Shown piece by piece: positions 60,023 through 64,000 of a DNA stretch of 64,000 nt. The notes beneath the pieces were generated by a model. The model had not been told where the DNA came from, ran no database searches, and saw only the letters and a program-made list of their open reading frames with translations. The stretch spans positions 62,001-126,000 of the forward strand of contig JAQDWB010000005.1 of NCBI GenBank assembly GCA_027673765.1, given 5' to 3'. Source of the DNA: Coriobacteriaceae bacterium AM113-163 (GTDB taxonomy: Bacteria > Actinomycetota > Coriobacteriia > Coriobacteriales > Coriobacteriaceae). Numbering within the stretch: the stretch's first letter is position 1; every line of letters begins with the position of its first letter. The translations under genes and the position numbers were made by a program.

Positions 60023-60718
60023 TTAATCGCGACGGCCGAGGATGTTCAGAATGCGCAGGAACACGTTGATGATGTCCACGAACAGGTTGGATGCCATGAG
60101 CACGGCGTTGGGCAGCGTGGGCGGCACCGTCGTTGCCACATAGGTGTCGTAGCCGATGAAGCCGGCGAACACCACGATCACGATCAGGTCGGTGATGGAC
60201 TGCGAAACGCCCATGAACATCAGCACGATCTCGACCAGAATCGTGGCAAACAGGATGCCAAAACCAATGCCATACACACGCTGGAAGAACTTGGGGAAGG
60301 TCACGCCCAGCGCACCAAAGACAAAGGTAATGGCGGCCGTGGCGATAAAGGCGGTGTTAATGGTAGGCAGGTCGTAGTTGGCAAGACCAAACGACGCCGT
60401 CAGGCCAAAGGTGCTCGCAAAGACCACGTAGCCCACGAGTGACAGGCCCACGGACTGTTTGCTGGCAGCAGCCGACATCATGACCATGCCGACGATGGTC
60501 AAAATAAATGAGCCAAAGACCAGCGGCAAAGCGGCGCCGCTCATCATCATGCGCGCAAACGACATGGTGCTCGTAAAGTAAGCACCGGCGCCCATGGCGC
60601 AAAAGCCCAAAAAGATGAGAGCAGACATGACAAGGTTGTACGCGCGCGGCGACATCTCCTTGGCACGGCTTGCGCCGGTCTCGATGGGGCCATTCTGATA
60701 GCCCTGGATATCGTTCAT
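60023..60718 (-). CDS. Bax inhibitor-1/YccA family membrane protein
   Basis: 231 residues with about seven membrane segments and the BI-1 conserved tail VDIINVFLRILNILGRRD, with FIGYDTYVA before it. An inner-membrane protein; relatives are Ca2+ leak channels or protease modulators (YccA). The N-terminus is cytoplasmic (MNDIQGYQNGPIETG). AAAGGA precedes ATG 60718. It has its own terminator. The precise role in bacteria is unclear. Confidence 0.9.
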   Translation of the reverse strand: MNDIQGYQNGPIETGASRAKEMSPRAYNLVMSALIFLGFCAMGAGAYFTSTMSFARMMMSGAALPLVFGSFILTIVGMVMMSAAASKQSVGLSLVGYVVFASTFGLTASFGLANYDLPTINTAFIATAAITFVFGALGVTFPKFFQRVYGIGFGILFATILVEIVLMFMGVSQSITDLIVIVVFAGFIGYDTYVATTVPPTLPNAVLMASNLFVDIINVFLRILNILGRRD

Positions 60719-60798
60719 AATTTCGTCCTTTCAAAAAGCACCGCGACGGCGCCGTAGCTGACAAGTTTCCTGCCATTGTACCCGAACGCCACGCGTTC

Positions 60799-61137
60799 TT
60801 ACCTGCGGCGCTCGCTCTCGAGTGTTCGGTCGAACGCCCACACCCACCAACGCATCAGATGAGTCTGCGAGCCATCCGGTCGCTCGCGTGCCTGTTCTTC
60901 CAGATACAGTTCGGTCGCATGTCCGCCAAAACGAACCTTATAAGTCGCCGTACGAATGCCGTGAACCGTCAGGCCAAACCCAGTGGTCGAGACAATCTCG
61001 TCAATCGTAAAGCAACGACCGTCGACCCAGCAGACGGTGACCGGCACGACCTGTCCGCCCGCGAGGATGCGAGCCACGACGTCCACATACTGCTTGTGCA
61101 CGCGCCGAGTTTTGCCATCTGTCTGTCGATATTCCAT
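60799..61137 (-). CDS. Conserved-type hypothetical protein
   Basis: 112 residues from ATG 61137, with AGGAG seven bases upstream. It begins MEYRQTDGKTRRVHKQYVDV and contains KVRFGGHATELYLEEQ, basic and Trp-rich at the C-terminus (RWWVWAFDR). It resembles small beta-rich proteins without a signal peptide. Not recognised. It lies between the BI-1 gene and divergent pit. The frame continues upstream without an SD. Confidence 0.65.
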   Translation of the reverse strand: MEYRQTDGKTRRVHKQYVDVVARILAGGQVVPVTVCWVDGRCFTIDEIVSTTGFGLTVHGIRTATYKVRFGGHATELYLEEQARERPDGSQTHLMRWWVWAFDRTLESERRR

Positions 61138-61387
61138 GTCTCCTATTATCGAACGCATGTTTGCATGTTGTAAAGCGAACAGGCTGTGGTTTTGGGGTGC
61201 CGGAGCGATCGCATGTGTCCGCATGGCGTGTTAGCAAAAAGAACACCCGCGGTCAACAGGGATAATATTCAATTTTAGTGCCAAAAAATTCACTGCTCCC
61301 ATCAGAACTCGGTAAAGAAACCCGCAGGAGGTGATACGATTTATCATGTTTCTGTAACGTGCCTGCAAACTTCGAGAAAGCCCATAT

Positions 61388-62437
61388 ATGGACGTAACGT
61401 TCTCAACCTTCCTCGGCCAATTTGTGTCGAACCCAGTCCTTGCCGTCACCGTGATCCTCGCGCTCGGCGCCATCTTCGTCAATGGATGGACCGACGCACC
61501 CAACGCCATCGCGACCTGCGTCACTACGCGTTGCATGCCCGCCCGCGCCGCCATTCTCATGAGTGCCGCATTCAACTTCCTCGGCGTGCTCATCATGACG
61601 CACTTTAACGCGAGCGTCGCCAACACCATCTCCCATATTGTCGACTTTGGCGGAAACAGTACCATGGCGCTCGCCTGCCTGTGCGCGGCGCTGTTCTCCA
61701 TCGTCGTCTACGGCGCCACAGCGTCGCGTTTTGGCATCCCCACCTCGCAAAGCCACAGCCTTATCGCCGGCCTGACCGGTGCCGCCATCGCCCTCGGCGG
61801 TGCGAGCAGCGTCAACGTCCACGAGTGGATGAAGGTCATCTACGGCCTGGCGCTCTCCATCGGCCTGGGCTTTGTCATGGGCTGGGTCCTGTGCAAGCTC
61901 GTCTCGATTCTTTTCGCCGCCGCCAACAGGCGACGTGCCAATGTCTTCTTTAAATACGCTCAGATCGCGAGCGCTGCGGCCATGAGCTTTATGCACGGCG
62001 CGCAGGATGGACAGAAGTTCATCGGCGTGCTCTTTTTAGGCGTGGCCTTTGCCAGCGGCCAGACGAGCGTCGGCGATGCCGGCATCCCCATCTGGATTAT
62101 GCTGCTATGCTCGGCCACCATGGGCATCGGCACCAGCGTGGGCGGCGAGCGCATCATCAAGTCCGTTGGCCAGAGCATGGTCAAGCTCGAAAAGTACCAG
62201 GGCTTCTCCGCCGACCTGGCGGGCGCCGCGAACCTGCTGCTTGCCACCCTTACCGGCATCCCCGTGTCCTCCACGCACATCAAGACCTGCGCCATCATGG
62301 GCGTCGGTGCCGTCAAACGCCTCTCGGCCATCAACTTCGGCGTCGTCAAGGACATGATGTTCACCTGGTTCTTCACCTTCCCCGCCTGCGGACTCATCAG
62401 CTTTGTCATGGCCAAGCTGTTCATGATGTTCCTCTAG
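61388..62437 (+). CDS. pit: Inorganic phosphate transporter (PiT family)
   Basis: 349 residues with about ten membrane segments. The two PiT signatures are GWTDAPNAIATCV near residue 35 and, in the C-terminal half, IPVSSTHIKTCAIMGVGA. It imports metal-phosphate coupled to protons. A weak SD (GAGAAAG) lies before ATG 61388. A PhoU-like DUF47 gene follows after 67 bases, the usual partner of bacterial Pit proteins, so the two are co-transcribed. Confidence 0.92.
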   Translation: MDVTFSTFLGQFVSNPVLAVTVILALGAIFVNGWTDAPNAIATCVTTRCMPARAAILMSAAFNFLGVLIMTHFNASVANTISHIVDFGGNSTMALACLCAALFSIVVYGATASRFGIPTSQSHSLIAGLTGAAIALGGASSVNVHEWMKVIYGLALSIGLGFVMGWVLCKLVSILFAAANRRRANVFFKYAQIASAAAMSFMHGAQDGQKFIGVLFLGVAFASGQTSVGDAGIPIWIMLLCSATMGIGTSVGGERIIKSVGQSMVKLEKYQGFSADLAGAANLLLATLTGIPVSSTHIKTCAIMGVGAVKRLSAINFGVVKDMMFTWFFTFPACGLISFVMAKLFMMFL

Positions 62438-62504
62438 CCACACCGAGCGTCCATCCGGACCGCAAAACTTCGCCCACCCGTCTTCGCCTCGAAAGGACCC
62501 ACTC

Positions 62505-63128
62505 ATGGCAAAGAAACCCGATTCGTTCTACTTTGACAACTACGTCGCCTGCGCCGACCTTGCCGTCCAGGCCGCCGAACTGCTTACCAAGATTTTCGAG
62601 AACTTCGATCCCGCGAAGATTCACGATATGCTCGACAAGATGCACGCGATCGAGCATGCGGCCGACAAGAAGCACCATGAGCTTGAGGACGCCCTGCTCA
62701 CGGCCTTTATCACCCCGCTTGAGCGCGAGGACCTGGATCTGATGAGCTGCTCGCTCGACACCGTGCTCGACCGTATCGAGGGTGTCGTGCAGCGCGTCTA
62801 CTTCACCAACATCCAGAGCATCCATCCCGACGCCATCGTCATCGCCCACAAGGTGACCGACGCCTGCCGCGCCATGAAGGACCTGATGGTCGAGCTGCCT
62901 AACTACCGCAAGTCCAAGACGCTGCGCGAGCTCGTCATCCAGATCAACACCATCGAGTCCGAGGCCGACGAGCTCTATATCAACGCCATGCGTAACCTGC
63001 ACGTTAACGGCAAGGACCCGCTCGAGGTCATCGCTTGGCGTGACGTGTACGCCTTCCTGGAGTACTGCGCCGACTGCTGTGAGAATGTGGCCGATGTCGT
63101 GGATTCGATTGTCATGAAGAACAGTTAA
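62505..63128 (+). CDS. DUF47/PhoU-like phosphate transport regulator
   Basis: 207 residues, alpha-helical throughout. HAIEHAADKKHHELEDAL and NTIESEADELYINAM are the paired helix motifs of DUF47/TIGR00153 proteins, with Glu/Asp that may bind metals. It is thought to modulate the Pit transporter. AAAGGA precedes ATG 62505. It lies directly after pit. Confidence 0.9.
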   Translation: MAKKPDSFYFDNYVACADLAVQAAELLTKIFENFDPAKIHDMLDKMHAIEHAADKKHHELEDALLTAFITPLEREDLDLMSCSLDTVLDRIEGVVQRVYFTNIQSIHPDAIVIAHKVTDACRAMKDLMVELPNYRKSKTLRELVIQINTIESEADELYINAMRNLHVNGKDPLEVIAWRDVYAFLEYCADCCENVADVVDSIVMKNS

Positions 63129-63414
63129 TTGGGGGTACATGTCCCACCGGTCGCGGGCCCGGCCACTAATAACCTTTTTCACTCCGGCTGCAAGCAGAGT
63201 CGTTCAAAAGGTTATTAGTGGCCGGGCCCGCTCCCTTATGCACCACCATTGGGAACTTTGGCTGATAGGTTTAGCGCAATGGGGGTTTGGCTGAAGGGAC
63301 CTTTGGTATCCGTTCGGACACTTTGGCCCTTGATGAGCGTTTGGCTGATTGCTGCTTTGGGTACTGTTTGGGTTACTTTGGGTTTGGTTGATTTTTAATT
63401 GTTGGAGGGCTTGT
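63129..63414. other. Repeat-bearing gap upstream of the nitroreductase
   Basis: No gene. A 26-base-arm palindrome (63153-63231) is followed by a G/T-rich stretch with three TTTGGCTGA repeats (63257, 63286, 63340) and TTTGGG runs. Confidence 0.5.
63153..63231. repeat. Long perfect palindrome (family C-like)
   Basis: Perfect 26-base arms at 63153-63178 and 63206-63231 (GCGGGCCCGGCCACTAATAA...), with an inner ACTC/GAGT pair. Resembles the 48531-48659 element in its CCGGGC..TAAC.TTTT outline. It lies right after the DUF47 gene. Confidence 0.85.
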
Positions 63415-63945
63415 ATGTCTTATTTGGATCTGGCTCGGGGTCGTTATTCTTGTCGCGAGTTTGAGGATCGTTCTGTTGAGCAGGCTGTGGTGGATGCCAT
63501 TGTTGAGGCTGGGCGTATTGCTCCTTCTGCTTGCAACAATCATCCTTCTCGTGTGATGGTGTTGGATACGCCTGAGCTTCTGGAGAAGGCTGCTGCTTGT
63601 CAGCCTCGGTTTGCTCGTGATGGGTCTATCTTTGGGGCTCCGCTTGTCTTTCTTATTTGCAGCGTTACCGATGGTGCTTGGGTACGCCCGTATGACCAGA
63701 TGAATTCCAGTGAAATCGATACGTCCATCGTGTGCGATCAGATGATGATGGAGGCCACCGAGCAGGGCCTGGGAACGTGCTGGGTATGCCATTTTAAGCC
63801 TGAGGTGGCACAGGAGCAGTTCAATCTGCCCAAGGGCGTCTATCCCTATCACATGCTCGTCTGTGGCTATCCTGCCGACCACATCGCAGACCCCGAGCAT
63901 CGCGAGGCCCGCACCATTCCCCTCTCCGACTTCCTCCTCAAGTAG
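63415..63945 (+). CDS. Nitroreductase family protein
   Basis: 176 residues, FMN-dependent nitroreductase fold. The N-terminal RGRYSCREFEDRSVE holds the FMN-binding Arg pair, PSACNNHPSR follows, and GLGTCWVCHFKPE is near residue 123. It may reduce nitro compounds, quinones or flavins with NAD(P)H. ATG 63415 has GGAGGG upstream. Codon use changes inside the gene: T-rich up to about 63660, C-rich after, so the 5' part may be recent. Its stop codon overlaps a family E repeat. Confidence 0.88.
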   Translation: MSYLDLARGRYSCREFEDRSVEQAVVDAIVEAGRIAPSACNNHPSRVMVLDTPELLEKAAACQPRFARDGSIFGAPLVFLICSVTDGAWVRPYDQMNSSEIDTSIVCDQMMMEATEQGLGTCWVCHFKPEVAQEQFNLPKGVYPYHMLVCGYPADHIADPEHREARTIPLSDFLLK

Positions 63946-63972
63946 ATTTTTGGGACATGCCTTAAAACCTAC
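63942..63972. repeat. GTAGATTTTTGGGA repeat (family E), copy 2
   Basis: Matches the 43067-43097 copy at 27 of 31 positions; it overlaps the nitroreductase stop codon. Confidence 0.75.
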
Positions 63973-64000
63973 CCTTGACCGCTCACCCGTTCGCCGAGTT

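Noticed and set aside
1..64000. CRISPR arrays, tRNA/rRNA genes, insertion sequences, prophage
   Set aside because: No regularly spaced direct repeats, no tRNA cloverleaf with CCA or TTCGA core in the gaps, no transposase or integrase frame was seen.

Overview
The window looks like chromosomal DNA of a GC-rich, anaerobic gut actinobacterium of the Coriobacteriia, most likely Collinsella or a close relative. This is inferred from gene content and style: high-GC codon use, a giant BspA-type leucine-rich-repeat surface protein, double-cubane-cluster reductases with an activase, a Sec-containing SelD, an anaerobic cysteine desulfidase, and many palindromic intergenic repeats. No search was run, so the taxonomic call is inference. 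No tRNA, rRNA, CRISPR array, prophage or insertion sequence was seen. Starts below were re-chosen from ribosome binding sites where the longest open frame was not the likely gene.

Layout. 1-11921 (minus): one uninterrupted reading frame for a secreted repeat protein of at least 3973 residues, whose C-terminus lies outside the window. 12048-19031 (minus): a selenium/double-cubane cluster in the order of transcription leader peptide, reductase, reductase, activase, selD (read through UGA as selenocysteine), yedF, DUF3343, cysteine desulfurase. 19233-24647 (minus): molybdate transport (modABC, with an unusually extended ModB) and molybdenum cofactor genes (moaB/mog, moeA). 24859-33107: CLC-type channel, lipid kinase-like protein, release-factor-like protein, xpt, MFS exporter, metY, C_GCAxxG_C_C protein, yigZ and the RNase P RNA. 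33432-38977: rpsA, a HAD phosphatase, and a DeoR / PTS EIIBC / TIM-barrel isomerase sugar locus. 39347-43581: cysteine desulfidase, a frameshifted HXXEE membrane protein with a divergent TetR regulator, rpiB and ndk. 43959-51608: argG-argH with a small ORF between them, a Cof-type phosphatase and polA. 51775-63945: M18 aminopeptidase, yaaA, TPP riboswitch-thiC, thiD, pentapeptide protein, SGNH hydrolase, a PARG-like protein, a Bax-inhibitor-1 protein, pit plus a PhoU-like DUF47 protein, and a nitroreductase.

How it fits together. The selenium genes (SelD makes selenophosphate; YedF, DUF3343 and the desulfurase are candidate Se/S carriers or donors) sit next to two double-cubane reductases and their ATP-driven activase, then to molybdate uptake and molybdopterin activation. 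This suggests a selenium- and molybdenum-dependent anaerobic redox system. The candidate leader peptide, hairpins and palindromic repeats between its cistrons suggest post-transcriptional control. Several further families of short palindromic repeats are scattered between genes, some of them doubling as terminators.

The strongest points for follow-up are the in-frame UGA of selD with a SECIS-like hairpin, the selenium/double-cubane cluster and its leader, the giant surface protein with tandem module duplications and a possible RBS-sequestering hairpin, the ModB extracytoplasmic domain, and the palindromic repeat families.
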